Shown here piece by piece: positions 9,201 through 17,298 of a stretch of DNA of 64,000 bases; the first letter of the stretch is position 1; every line of letters starts with the position of its first letter. A program made the translations under genes and the position numbers. The notes beneath the pieces were generated by a model that worked only from the letters and a program-made list of their open reading frames with translations, made no database searches and was not told the origin of the DNA. This DNA comes from Desulfosporosinus nitroreducens (lineage in GTDB: Bacteria > Bacillota > Desulfitobacteriia > Desulfitobacteriales > Desulfitobacteriaceae). The stretch lies in assembly GCF_023897015.1 (NCBI RefSeq), contig NZ_JAMHFY010000005.1, positions 124,001-188,000 on the forward strand, in the 5' to 3' direction.

Positions 9201-9990
9201 TAATATTCCACCTCAAGTTATCTGCCATTCTTATGTTCTTCCAAATAGAGCTAAGGGCCAAGCTAATATCAAACCAAGAAACTCCTAAATCTATACACAT
9301 TGCTATGTTTTGAGCAGCTGTTTGTTCTTCCGACAATTTAGGCCACCGTGGCAAATGTCCTGCAAATTTCTGACCATCTTGCGAACGATAAAAGTCAATC
9401 CGATTTTCACGAACTACCCATGAAGCTTTTTCTTTTCCTTCATCCCATGCAGTCTCTCTTCCCAATGAGCTTTTCTCCATAAGACCTTCTAACCAAGACT
9501 CCGGTAATAGCCAATGAAGTCCCTGCTTACGCTTGCATTGCCATCTTCCATCAACAGTTTGCCAGAGAACAGTTGGTTCGAAACCAGCCTCATTTAAGAT
9601 ATGCGCTAACAAAGGGCGTTCTTCTATAAGAACTGTTGGTTCTGAAACCCATATAATTAGTTCATCCTCAAAAAGACTATGTATTAACGATTGAACAGAT
9701 TGCTGTTCTATCCCTTGTGCAAGTGCCTTTTCTCGCCAGTAATCATGTTCATGCTTCTCAGGCCAGTATACTAATTCCGTTACAGGGCTAAATTTATCGG
9801 GCCCAGAATTAGGATTAAGCTCAAAAGGCAATTCGATCCAATCCCCCGCGAATTCTTGGCTTAAATCCTCCTTAGTCGGTTCAACCTCGGAAAAATCAAG
9901 CTGTATCCCCTTCAGTACGGCCCGAACTCCACCAATTCCTGGAGCCGCAGAAGAAGCAACCAGTTGTATTTTTCGCCTTGGCCACACCAT
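9115..9990 (-). CDS. Degenerate MurC-like protein lacking the P-loop
   Basis: I do not recognise a functional family, but the gene occupies the usual murC position between murG and murB and keeps MurC-like stretches in order. KIQLV near residue 7 resembles the N-terminal strand. EKALAQGIEQQSVQSLIHSL (88-107) resembles the domain-1 end. LLAHILNEAGFEPTVLW (127-143) is very like the helix after the MurC P-loop. AAQNIAMCIDLGVSWFDISL (225-244) resembles the domain-2 end. The GTHGKTT nucleotide loop is replaced by residues SEPTVLIEE, and the product is 291 residues against about 450. The start is set by AAAGGAG just before ATG 9990. Ligase activity is not expected. A structural role, regulatory role or decay are all possible. 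Confidence 0.5.
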   Translation of the reverse strand: MVWPRRKIQLVASSAAPGIGGVRAVLKGIQLDFSEVEPTKEDLSQEFAGDWIELPFELNPNSGPDKFSPVTELVYWPEKHEHDYWREKALAQGIEQQSVQSLIHSLFEDELIIWVSEPTVLIEERPLLAHILNEAGFEPTVLWQTVDGRWQCKRKQGLHWLLPESWLEGLMEKSSLGRETAWDEGKEKASWVVRENRIDFYRSQDGQKFAGHLPRWPKLSEEQTAAQNIAMCIDLGVSWFDISLALSSIWKNIRMADNLRWNINDFEWNAGACGEELSATSIEHMEDWWAR

Positions 9991-10051
9991 GCTCACTCCT
10001 TTCCTTTGTTCACTGCCATATGCTATGCATCGGAGTAAAAAGGTGTGAGCG

Positions 10052-10089
10052 TATTCGATGTTCGATATTCGATATTCGTGGTTTGAACC
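10052..10089. repeat. TTCG-phased low-complexity repeat
   Basis: Repeated TTCGAT/ATTCG units just upstream of the MurC-like gene. Similar TTCG/CGAA-rich strings are at 10285-10316, 11484-11526, 33781-33843, 34003-34046 and 63003-63086, all at gene borders. The 9991-10316 spacer holds this repeat and the inverted repeat listed next. Confidence 0.5.
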
Positions 10090-10202
10090 GAAAATACCGA
10101 CTGATTCCTCGTCTCTTGGATGGAATAAATCTCTACTCCACATCGACGCCCTGTCAAAATTTTGCCCTTTAAGGCATCTGGCTACTCGCCTGACCAATTA
10201 CC

Positions 10203-10281
10203 GAGTGCAAGTTGATAGCAAGTCAAGCGCGAGCTGAGAACCGTCCTCAACTTGTATTTAACTTGCTCTCAACTTGCACTC
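10203..10281. repeat. REP-like inverted repeat in the murG downstream spacer
   Basis: Two 21-base arms (10203-10223 and 10261-10281) are complementary at 20 of 21 positions. The 37-base centre contains GAGAACCGTCCTC, which shares the AGAACCGTCC core with the palindrome at 14632-14723. It lies between murG and the MurC-like gene. Confidence 0.65.
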
Positions 10282-10316
10282 AATAACTCGTGTATCGTGC
10301 ATCGAACCTCGTGCCT

Positions 10317-11429
10317 CTACCAATGCCATGCGTTGGCTAGGCAAAGGTCTACAATTTTATCTAAAGCCTTTGGCTGGGCTAAGGCTTTGGCAGCAACCCC
10401 CATTTGGGCCAAAAGCGCAGGTTGGGAAATAAGCCTGTCAACCTCTTTCCACAGTCGTTCCCCATCACACTCTGAGTCCAAAATAATTTGAGCTGCTCCA
10501 GCTTGAACTAAGGCCTGGGCATTATGTTCTTGATGATTCTCGGCTGCAAAAGGATAAGGGATTAAAACACTGGGTATGCCAGCAACCATTAACTCTGCCA
10601 GAGAGGCTGCCCCCGCCCTGCCGACATATAAATCCGCGCAGGCCAAAGCTTCAGGCATATCTTTTAAATACTCTAAAACGCGCCATTGAGGACATTCCCA
10701 AGAAATACCCTTTCTCCCAAATTCCTCAATAGTTTCTGCATACGTCACAGTTCCAGTTGCCCAAATCACTTGAATATCCGAGCGTTTTGCCAGATACTCC
10801 AAGACCGCAATCATGGCTTGATTTAACGTGCGGGCTCCCCTGCTTCCGCCTGTTACAAGCAAGGTCAACTGATCAGGCCGCAACCCAAAGCGCTTTGCCC
10901 CTGCTTCACGTGAAATTTGTCCAATTTCCTGTCGAACCGGAAGCCCCACCAATTCCAACTTATTCTTAACTCCAAAATGCGCGATACTCTCGGGAAATGT
11001 CACCATCACCCTCCGCACGACGCGTGCTAAAATTCGATTTGTAATGCCCGGCAATGCATTCTGCTCGTGAAGCATCGTTGGAACATTAAACAGGGAAGCG
11101 GTCAAGACCACGGGCCCAGATACATATCCACCCGTCCCAACCACCAGATCCGGATGAAATTCGCGCAAAATATTTTTTGTTTCCCAAAGAGCCTTAAAAC
11201 TTTTGCCGATAACTTTTATCGTATCCAGGCTTAACCTGCGTGGAAGCCCTTTACCGGAAATTCCTTTAAAGGCTATCCCTGCCTCCGGCACCAGACGTGC
11301 TTCCATACCATCCTGGATTCCTACATAGAGAATTTGAGTATTGGCATCACGAGCCAGCAACCCTTTGGCGATGGCTAAAGCCGGATAGATATGTCCACCT
11401 GTCCCACCACCGGTTAAAATAACACGCAC
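10317..11429 (-). CDS. murG: Lipid II synthase MurG
   Basis: Peripheral membrane glycosyltransferase adding GlcNAc from UDP-GlcNAc to lipid I. The N-terminal glycine-rich loop TGGGTGGHIYPA (from residue 6) and HEQNALPG are diagnostic, as are the GT-B features GGSRGA and a C-terminal LIPYPFA-x-NHQ segment. The start is GTG 11429, giving MRVILTGGGTGG and eight bases after GGGG. Upstream in-frame codons lack a ribosome site and have no homology. About 370 residues, normal. Confidence 0.95.
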   Translation of the reverse strand: MRVILTGGGTGGHIYPALAIAKGLLARDANTQILYVGIQDGMEARLVPEAGIAFKGISGKGLPRRLSLDTIKVIGKSFKALWETKNILREFHPDLVVGTGGYVSGPVVLTASLFNVPTMLHEQNALPGITNRILARVVRRVMVTFPESIAHFGVKNKLELVGLPVRQEIGQISREAGAKRFGLRPDQLTLLVTGGSRGARTLNQAMIAVLEYLAKRSDIQVIWATGTVTYAETIEEFGRKGISWECPQWRVLEYLKDMPEALACADLYVGRAGAASLAELMVAGIPSVLIPYPFAAENHQEHNAQALVQAGAAQIILDSECDGERLWKEVDRLISQPALLAQMGVAAKALAQPKALDKIVDLCLANAWHW

Positions 11430-11483
11430 CACATGTACCCCTTTCTCCACTTCTGGGACTTCCGCTATCAAGGCTCAGAAACG

Positions 11484-11526
11484 CGCATCCGCTCGAACCT
11501 CGTGCTTCGAATACAGAGCTTCGAGT
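11484..11526. repeat. TTCG-phased repeat between ftsW and murG
   Basis: CTCGAACCTCGTGCTTCGAA-type units, related to those at 10285-10316, in the 96-base gap between the SEDS gene and murG. Confidence 0.45.
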
Positions 11527-12620
11527 CACCTTACTTCCCTTGAAATATTCAGCAACACTCCAACACCTAACATTGTAAATACAAGGGATGTGCCCCCATA
11601 GCTTATGAACGGCAGGGTTATCCCCGTAACTGGCAATACCCCGCTGACAACGCCCATGTTAATCATTGCCTGAATAGACACCATGGCGGTTATTCCAACT
11701 GCCAGAAAACCCGTAAATGGGTCTGGGGCCCTCATTGCCACTCGAAATCCGCGCCAAGCGAAGAGGAAGAAGACTAAGACCACCAAAGAAGCACCGACAA
11801 AACCAAGTTCCTCCCCAATCATCGCGAAGATAAAGTCTGTATGATTTTCCGGCAAATAAAGAAACTTCTGGCGGCTCTGCCCTAAGCCTAATCCAAATAA
11901 TCCTCCTGGGCCCAACGCCAAAAGCGCTTGTATCGTCTGATATCCATTTCCTAAAGGATCAGCCCAAGGGTCCAAAAAGGCAAAAATACGCCGCATTCGG
12001 TAGGGAGCAGCTGCAATTGCGGCTACCACCAATCCTAAACCGGTTCCAGCTAAGGCTAGAATATGCCCCGCCCTTGCTCCAGCAGCAATTAACATAAAAA
12101 ATGTTGTCGCCGCTATCACTAAGGTCGTACCCAGATCGGGTTGGAGCATAATCAGCCCTGCTATCACTCCCATCAAGCCAAGAATTGGCAGAACCCCTTT
12201 ACGAAACGATTCAATCTTGTGCGGATGAAGAGCTAATAAATGGGACATCATCAACACCATCGAGAGTTTAATCACTTCCGAGGGTTGAATCGACAACGGC
12301 CCAAGCCCGATCCAACGATCTGCGCCATTGACTCTGCGCCCAATCCCTGGGATTTTAACCGCAATCAATAAAACAATTGCTAAAATTAGGGCGGGTTTCG
12401 CAAATTTCCGCACCCATCGCAAATCTACCACCGTACTGATAAACATAGCCACAAGTCCCATCGTAACCCAGAGTATCTCCATCTTAAGATAGTGATAGGG
12501 ATCATCGTACTGTATGTACCCCCTTACAGCACTCGAGCTGTAAACCATAACAAAACCTATCCCTAACAGAGCCAAAATCGCTCCAAGCAAGACCAAATCT
12601 GGTCGATGGTACTTTCGCAT
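11526..12620 (-). CDS. SEDS peptidoglycan polymerase FtsW/SpoVE
   Basis: Multi-pass lipid II polymerase/transglycosylase that works with a class B PBP at the septum. Ten or so membrane segments are visible. SEDS signatures include VNGADRWIGLGPLSIQPSE, QPDLGTT, LPENHTDFIFAMIGEELG and ITLPFISYGGTS. 364 residues. AGGGGG precedes ATG 12620. Only one SEDS gene and one class B PBP occur in this cluster, so it may serve division, cortex synthesis (SpoVE role) or both. The sequence alone does not decide. Confidence 0.92.
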   Translation of the reverse strand: MRKYHRPDLVLLGAILALLGIGFVMVYSSSAVRGYIQYDDPYHYLKMEILWVTMGLVAMFISTVVDLRWVRKFAKPALILAIVLLIAVKIPGIGRRVNGADRWIGLGPLSIQPSEVIKLSMVLMMSHLLALHPHKIESFRKGVLPILGLMGVIAGLIMLQPDLGTTLVIAATTFFMLIAAGARAGHILALAGTGLGLVVAAIAAAPYRMRRIFAFLDPWADPLGNGYQTIQALLALGPGGLFGLGLGQSRQKFLYLPENHTDFIFAMIGEELGFVGASLVVLVFFLFAWRGFRVAMRAPDPFTGFLAVGITAMVSIQAMINMGVVSGVLPVTGITLPFISYGGTSLVFTMLGVGVLLNISREVR

Positions 12621-12638
12621 ATATAGATCCCCCTTTTA

Positions 12639-14012
12639 TTATTGAATGGGTTCCCTATAATGCCTACGCACTAACTCCTTAAACAATTCCCCTCTTTGCT
12701 CATAATTCTTAAACATATCCCAACTTGTACAAGCAGGGGATAATAAAACTACATCGCCAGCTATCGCTTCAGAGATCGCTTTCACTACCCCTTCCTCGAA
12801 ACTGGTAACCTTAATAATCTTCTGAACCCCTTCGTCTTTTGCCGCTTGCTCCATCTCGTCCGCCGCTTGTCCCAGTAAGATCAGGCTTTTCACCTTCCTC
12901 TGAACAACTTTCATGAATTCGTGAAAATCAAGTCCCTTGTTTTTTCCCCCGGCAATTAGAACCAAGGGCTCATCAAAAGCTAACAAAGCTTTGGTAGCAG
13001 CATCTGTATTAGTTCCTTTGGAATCATTCACAAAGAGGATCCCTTCGAAAGAACCCACAATTTCCTGTCGATGTTCTACTCCTTTGAACTGAGCAAGCCC
13101 TTCAGTAATCTCAGTCCAAGAAAGACCAAATGCCCGCGCCGCTGCAGCCGCAGCCATAACATTTTCCAGATTATGAGACCCTCGCAGTTGAAGATTCTTC
13201 CGTGAAATAATCGGAATCATCGTCCTCTTCTCCTTTTCAGCATAGACAATCTCGTCGTGCCAAAGACTTATCCCATCCTGCAAAAAGGTGGTCGGACTGA
13301 AATATATGACTCGGCTTCTCAATTCAGATCCCAGGTTACGTACTAAAGGGTCATCCCAATTTAAGATTGCTAAATCTGTTGGACCTTGGTTCTTAAAAAT
13401 TTGGGCTTTGGCCTCGAGGTATTTTTTTAAAGTGCCATGCCGATCCAAATGATCCGGTGTAAGGTTGAGCAAAACTCCAATATGAACATGGAGTTTATCG
13501 ACAAATTCCAATTGAAAACTGGATAGTTCAGCAACAACTATGCTGTTATCTTCCAAGCCCTTCACTTGGCCGCTCAAAGCCACACCAATATTACCCGCGA
13601 CAATTGCAGGTCTGCCCGTCAGCTTGGCCAGTTCACCAATTAAAGTTGTGGTTGTTGTTTTGCCATTTGTACCGGTTACCCCAACACAAAGCGCAGGACA
13701 ATCATGCATAGCCAACTCTACTTCGCTCCATATTGTGACATTATGAGAAATTCCCTCCTGGACCAAGGACAGCTTGGGAGACACCCCCGGAGACAAAATT
13801 ATCAATTCAGGATTAATCTCAGCTAATTCAGGCACCTGACCTAAAAACAAATGCTTAGCATCAAGCCCTGTCTCCTCTACACCAGAAAGCTTCTCGAGCG
13901 ATTGACTGTCTGTCAGAAAAACCTCTGCCCCCAAACCCTGAAGCTTCCGAACTGCTGCCTGGCCGCTTAGACCTCCACCAATCACCAGAACACGTTTATC
14001 TAACCATTCCAC
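12639..14012 (-). CDS. murD: UDP-N-acetylmuramoylalanine--D-glutamate ligase MurD
   Basis: ATP-dependent ligase adding D-Glu to UDP-MurNAc-L-Ala. The P-loop GVTGTNGKTTTT is at about residues 111-122, the N-terminal nucleotide fold begins VLVIGGGLSGQAAV, and the C-terminal domain carries VEHRQE and NDSKGTN. 457 residues. The start is GTG 14012, ten bases after GGAGG. The upstream neighbour is the PAS gene rather than mraY directly. Confidence 0.96.
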   Translation of the reverse strand: MEWLDKRVLVIGGGLSGQAAVRKLQGLGAEVFLTDSQSLEKLSGVEETGLDAKHLFLGQVPELAEINPELIILSPGVSPKLSLVQEGISHNVTIWSEVELAMHDCPALCVGVTGTNGKTTTTTLIGELAKLTGRPAIVAGNIGVALSGQVKGLEDNSIVVAELSSFQLEFVDKLHVHIGVLLNLTPDHLDRHGTLKKYLEAKAQIFKNQGPTDLAILNWDDPLVRNLGSELRSRVIYFSPTTFLQDGISLWHDEIVYAEKEKRTMIPIISRKNLQLRGSHNLENVMAAAAAARAFGLSWTEITEGLAQFKGVEHRQEIVGSFEGILFVNDSKGTNTDAATKALLAFDEPLVLIAGGKNKGLDFHEFMKVVQRKVKSLILLGQAADEMEQAAKDEGVQKIIKVTSFEEGVVKAISEAIAGDVVLLSPACTSWDMFKNYEQRGELFKELVRRHYREPIQ

Positions 14013-14061
14013 GTCAATTTATCCTCCATTTCCAAACCAGTATATCCCCATTTATCTTTAA

Positions 14062-14409
14062 TTACTTTTGCAAATTCATTTCGAATCTTTCGAAATATCC
14101 AATCAAATCTCCATTCTCGTCCCTAACCGGCACAATATAAATCCTTTCATTTCTCGGACTAACCTTTAGAAAGACTTCATTAGCGTGATTCTTAAGTTGC
14201 TCAACTACAGATTTAATCATTTCCACTGATTTGGGATTCTGATGACAATCGAAAATTGATTTTCCAATTAAATCACGATAACCACGCTCTTGATAATAAT
14301 GATATTCTGCCCTTTTGTTAAGGTATCTAATAACATGGTCACAATCGACAAATATAATAGGATATGGGTATGAATCTAATATAAAAGACAGCATTTTCTC
14401 TCTATCCAC
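14062..14409 (-). CDS. Stand-alone PAS domain protein
   Basis: 115-residue soluble protein consisting of one PAS domain. It contains DSYPYPIIFVDCDHVIRYLN and then GKSIFDCHQNPKSVEMIKSV, the Cys-His-x2-Pro-Lys-Ser pattern seen in the PAS domains attached to DUF438 proteins, which are thought to bind a cofactor or redox ligand. It has no output domain. GTG 14409 is chosen because AAGGAGG lies seven bases upstream. The longer reading to 14562 has no domain content. It sits between mraY and murD in the dcw operon, where no such gene is usual. A sensor or adaptor role is inferred only. Confidence 0.75.
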   Translation of the reverse strand: MDREKMLSFILDSYPYPIIFVDCDHVIRYLNKRAEYHYYQERGYRDLIGKSIFDCHQNPKSVEMIKSVVEQLKNHANEVFLKVSPRNERIYIVPVRDENGDLIGYFERFEMNLQK

Positions 14410-14631
14410 AAAAGTTCCTCCTTTGGTCCTTTGAAAGTAAGGGGCCATTGCACGCTCACACAAGTTCCGTTCACTCGCTCGTTGAATGCCGAAGCTATTA
14501 CGCCAACCTCCGGGTTGCGCAAGATGTGAATCTCGGCGTAATAATTCCTTCAGCATCAGCACTCGCTTTACCGTGAGCTCGACTAATGTGTTGACTTTGC
14601 AATGTCCCCTTAGTTCTGGTCAGTCCGGCCT

Positions 14632-14723
14632 GGGGACGGTTCTTAGTTCCATAATTTTTTCCCCTAAACTTGCTTCCTTCCTACCATGCTCACATGGTAG
14701 GAAGGAAGCAAGAGAACCGTCCC
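14632..14723. repeat. REP-like palindrome with GGGACGGTTCT ends
   Basis: GGGACGGTTCT (14633-14643) and AGAACCGTCCC (14713-14723) are perfect outer arms. Inside, CTTGCTTCCTTCCTACCATG (14669-14688) pairs perfectly with 14693-14712 around a CTCA loop. It is bracketed by the PAS gene and mraY. The remaining spacer (14410-14631, 14724-14860) shows no gene. The GGGACGGTTCT core is typical of REP-type sequences moved by RAYT/IS200-like TnpA proteins in related genomes (recalled, not searched). Confidence 0.75.
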
Positions 14724-14860
14724 AAAACTTGTATATGACTCCTCATGCATCGCCTTTGCGTCTCCAAGACGCAACAACCCCTAAACATCCATTCCCCTCC
14801 CCCCTGTCGACCCCAAGCCCCGCAATGACTCAACCAAAGATGGTTGAGGAAATTCCCTCT

Positions 14861-15862
14861 CTAACCCAGCGTAGGTATATATCCAATTATTCCCATAATA
14901 GCACAAATCAACGCTACAGACCAAAAGACAATGACTACTTTCCATTCACTCCAACCTACGAGCTCAAAGTGATGATGAAGCGGGCTCATGCGAAAAATCC
15001 GCTTCCCTGTCGTTTGGAACGAAATAACCTGAATAATCACAGAGAGGGCCTCTGCTGCGAATAGTCCACCGATTACTATAAAAACAAGTTCACTCTTTGT
15101 TAGTACCGCCAAACTGGCTAAAGCTCCCCCTAACGCCAAAGATCCTGTATCTCCCATAAATATGCGAGCAGGGTACGTATTAAAGCGCAAAAAGCCTAGA
15201 GTTCCACCCACTAAGGCAGCCGCAAAAACTGCCATATCTGTCTCATGCGCCAGAACTGCAACCCCATGGATGGCCGCCAAAAGAGCAATCAAGACATAGG
15301 CAACTCCGGCAAACATAGTGCTCCCTGCTGCTAAACCGTCCAAGCCATCCGTGAGATTAACGGCATTGGTCATTAACACGATGACTAATGAAACAAAGAC
15401 GTAATAAAACCAGCCCAATTCTAAATGAAAGGATGTGAATGGAATTGCCACATCCGTTCCCCGTCCTAACCAATGAACAGAAACCCACATCAGAATGAAA
15501 GCCAAGCTAAACTGCCCTATAAGTTTTTGGTAGGCCCGAAGGCCTAAAGAACGATGCATCACAACTTTAATAAAATCGTCAACAAATCCGATTAAGCCAA
15601 ATCCGAGTGTAATTCCGACTAAGGTCACCATTTCGAGCGATGTGGGTTGTTCTGCAGTAAGCAATGCACTGACAATAATGCCAACAAGAAAAATTATGCC
15701 GCCCATTGTGGGAGTTCCGGCCTTTTTCAGGTGTCTCTTAGGGCCATCATCGCGTACATTTTGACCGAACTTAAGAATCCTTAAGACCGGTATCAAAAAA
15801 GGGCTTAGGACCAACGTAATAATCAGGGCTAATCCTGCCGCCAAGACCAAACGTTCAGACAT
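14861..15862 (-). CDS. mraY: Phospho-N-acetylmuramoyl-pentapeptide-transferase MraY
   Basis: Integral membrane enzyme making lipid I from UDP-MurNAc-pentapeptide and undecaprenyl phosphate. About ten membrane segments. Catalytic motifs are present: [27 protein letters not shown] and the histidine motif PLHHHFE. 333 residues, normal. It follows murF by 20 bases. Confidence 0.97.
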   Translation of the reverse strand: MSERLVLAAGLALIITLVLSPFLIPVLRILKFGQNVRDDGPKRHLKKAGTPTMGGIIFLVGIIVSALLTAEQPTSLEMVTLVGITLGFGLIGFVDDFIKVVMHRSLGLRAYQKLIGQFSLAFILMWVSVHWLGRGTDVAIPFTSFHLELGWFYYVFVSLVIVLMTNAVNLTDGLDGLAAGSTMFAGVAYVLIALLAAIHGVAVLAHETDMAVFAAALVGGTLGFLRFNTYPARIFMGDTGSLALGGALASLAVLTKSELVFIVIGGLFAAEALSVIIQVISFQTTGKRIFRMSPLHHHFELVGWSEWKVVIVFWSVALICAIMGIIGYIPTLG

Positions 15863-15882
15863 GTGCTATTCCATCCTTTACT

Positions 15883-17298
15883 CTATCTTTCAAGTTTTGC
15901 AGTGATCTCTTCCATTCGCATTCCTCGTGAACCTTTAATAAGAACCCAGGTCCCCGTACCCCACGACGCGAGCAGATCCAGTGCTTTCTCGACCGCTTCT
16001 TTATGTGATCCTGTTACTTTAATCCGATCCTTACCATATCCAGCCTTCTGAGCCCCTTGTGCAATCTCTGCCGCCAAATTCCCCACGGTTATTAGCCCGC
16101 TTACTCCTAAACTTGCGAGGGTTCGCCCCACTTCTCGATGGCCCGACTCTGCAGAGATGCCGAGTTCATACATATCTCCCAAAATTGCTAAGGTCTTGTT
16201 CCCGCCTGCCCGCTCTTTGAGTACTTCCAGAGAGGCCTGCATGGAAACTGGATTCGCGTTGTAAACATCATTAATAAGGACGCTTCCCAGTACCCCCTGT
16301 CGGACTTCCAACCTCATTTTAGATAATTCCAACTCACTCAGTCCCATACATCCCTTATCCAGCGAAACTCCAAGAACAGTACCGACTGCCAAAGCCGCCA
16401 AAGCATCCAATACGTTGTGAGTACCCGGCAACGGCAGATTGGCCGACATTTTCTGATCTTTATAGTTCACATCGAAGGTCGTCCCCAATTCTCCCCAAGG
16501 CCGAAGCTGAATTCCTTTAATGTTTGGCTTTACAAAAGCACCTTCAAGACCATAAAAACAAATTGAATGGGAATCCTCTTTGGCCTTCTGCACTGAGAAC
16601 ATATCCTCAGCGTTAATTATGGCTATTCCATCATTGGGCAGAGCTTCAACAAGCTCCCACTTGGCTTGGGCAATTCGTTCCTGGGTAAGCAGCAATTCTA
16701 AATGAGTTGTGCCAATATTGGTAATTACCCCGATATCCGGTTTTGCAATTTCACATAGACTTTTAATCTCTCCCAAGCCGCGCATACCCATCTCTAGAAT
16801 TAAAATCTCTGTACCAGGCGGCGCATTAAGGATTGTCAACGGAAGACCTAATTCATTATTATTGTTTTCTTTATTGCGATAGACTCGAAATTGTTTTGAC
16901 AAGACTGCGTAGATCATATCCTTCGTGGTGGTTTTTCCGTTACTCCCTGTAACTCCGACCACCTTTGCCTTTAATTCTGCACGCCAGTTCTGAGCCAGTT
17001 CTTGAAGTGCGATAAAGACAGACTTTACAAGCAAAAGAGCCTTTCCTTCTGGAACATTAGGCTTCGTTTCCGCCTTCTTAAAACGAGCTTCATCCGCGAT
17101 TGCCAGCACTGCCCCATTTTTCCAAGCAACTTCAATATAATCATACCCATCCACTCGTTCCCCCGGCAGAGCAAAAAACATTTCTCCCCCCCGGGCTTGA
17201 CGACTATCCAGAATGCACCCTTGAACCTCTAAATTCGGGTTTCCAATCAAACTCCCTTTTGTGACTCGTACAACTGTTTCAGCTGTCCAATTGCGCAT
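15883..17298 (-). CDS. murF: UDP-MurNAc-tripeptide--D-alanyl-D-alanine ligase MurF
   Basis: ATP-dependent ligase adding D-Ala-D-Ala to the tripeptide precursor. The P-loop GVTGSNGKTTTKD is at about 116-128, followed by the ENNNNELGLPLT segment typical of MurF. 471 residues. The first 20 bases overlap the end of murE in another frame, with GGGGGCTAGG as the ribosome site inside murE, so translation is probably coupled. Confidence 0.96.
   Translation of the reverse strand: MRNWTAETVVRVTKGSLIGNPNLEVQGCILDSRQARGGEMFFALPGERVDGYDYIEVAWKNGAVLAIADEARFKKAETKPNVPEGKALLLVKSVFIALQELAQNWRAELKAKVVGVTGSNGKTTTKDMIYAVLSKQFRVYRNKENNNNELGLPLTILNAPPGTEILILEMGMRGLGEIKSLCEIAKPDIGVITNIGTTHLELLLTQERIAQAKWELVEALPNDGIAIINAEDMFSVQKAKEDSHSICFYGLEGAFVKPNIKGIQLRPWGELGTTFDVNYKDQKMSANLPLPGTHNVLDALAALAVGTVLGVSLDKGCMGLSELELSKMRLEVRQGVLGSVLINDVYNANPVSMQASLEVLKERAGGNKTLAILGDMYELGISAESGHREVGRTLASLGVSGLITVGNLAAEIAQGAQKAGYGKDRIKVTGSHKEAVEKALDLLASWGTGTWVLIKGSRGMRMEEITAKLER

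Noticed and set aside
10203-10281. Interpretation as a murG terminator
   Set aside because: The long inverted repeat lacks a T-tract on the minus strand and shares its core with the 14.6 kb element, so a repeat is more likely.
14486-15064. 192-residue plus-strand ORF
   Set aside because: Covers the REP-like palindrome and the antisense of mraY; no ribosome site or protein-like motifs.
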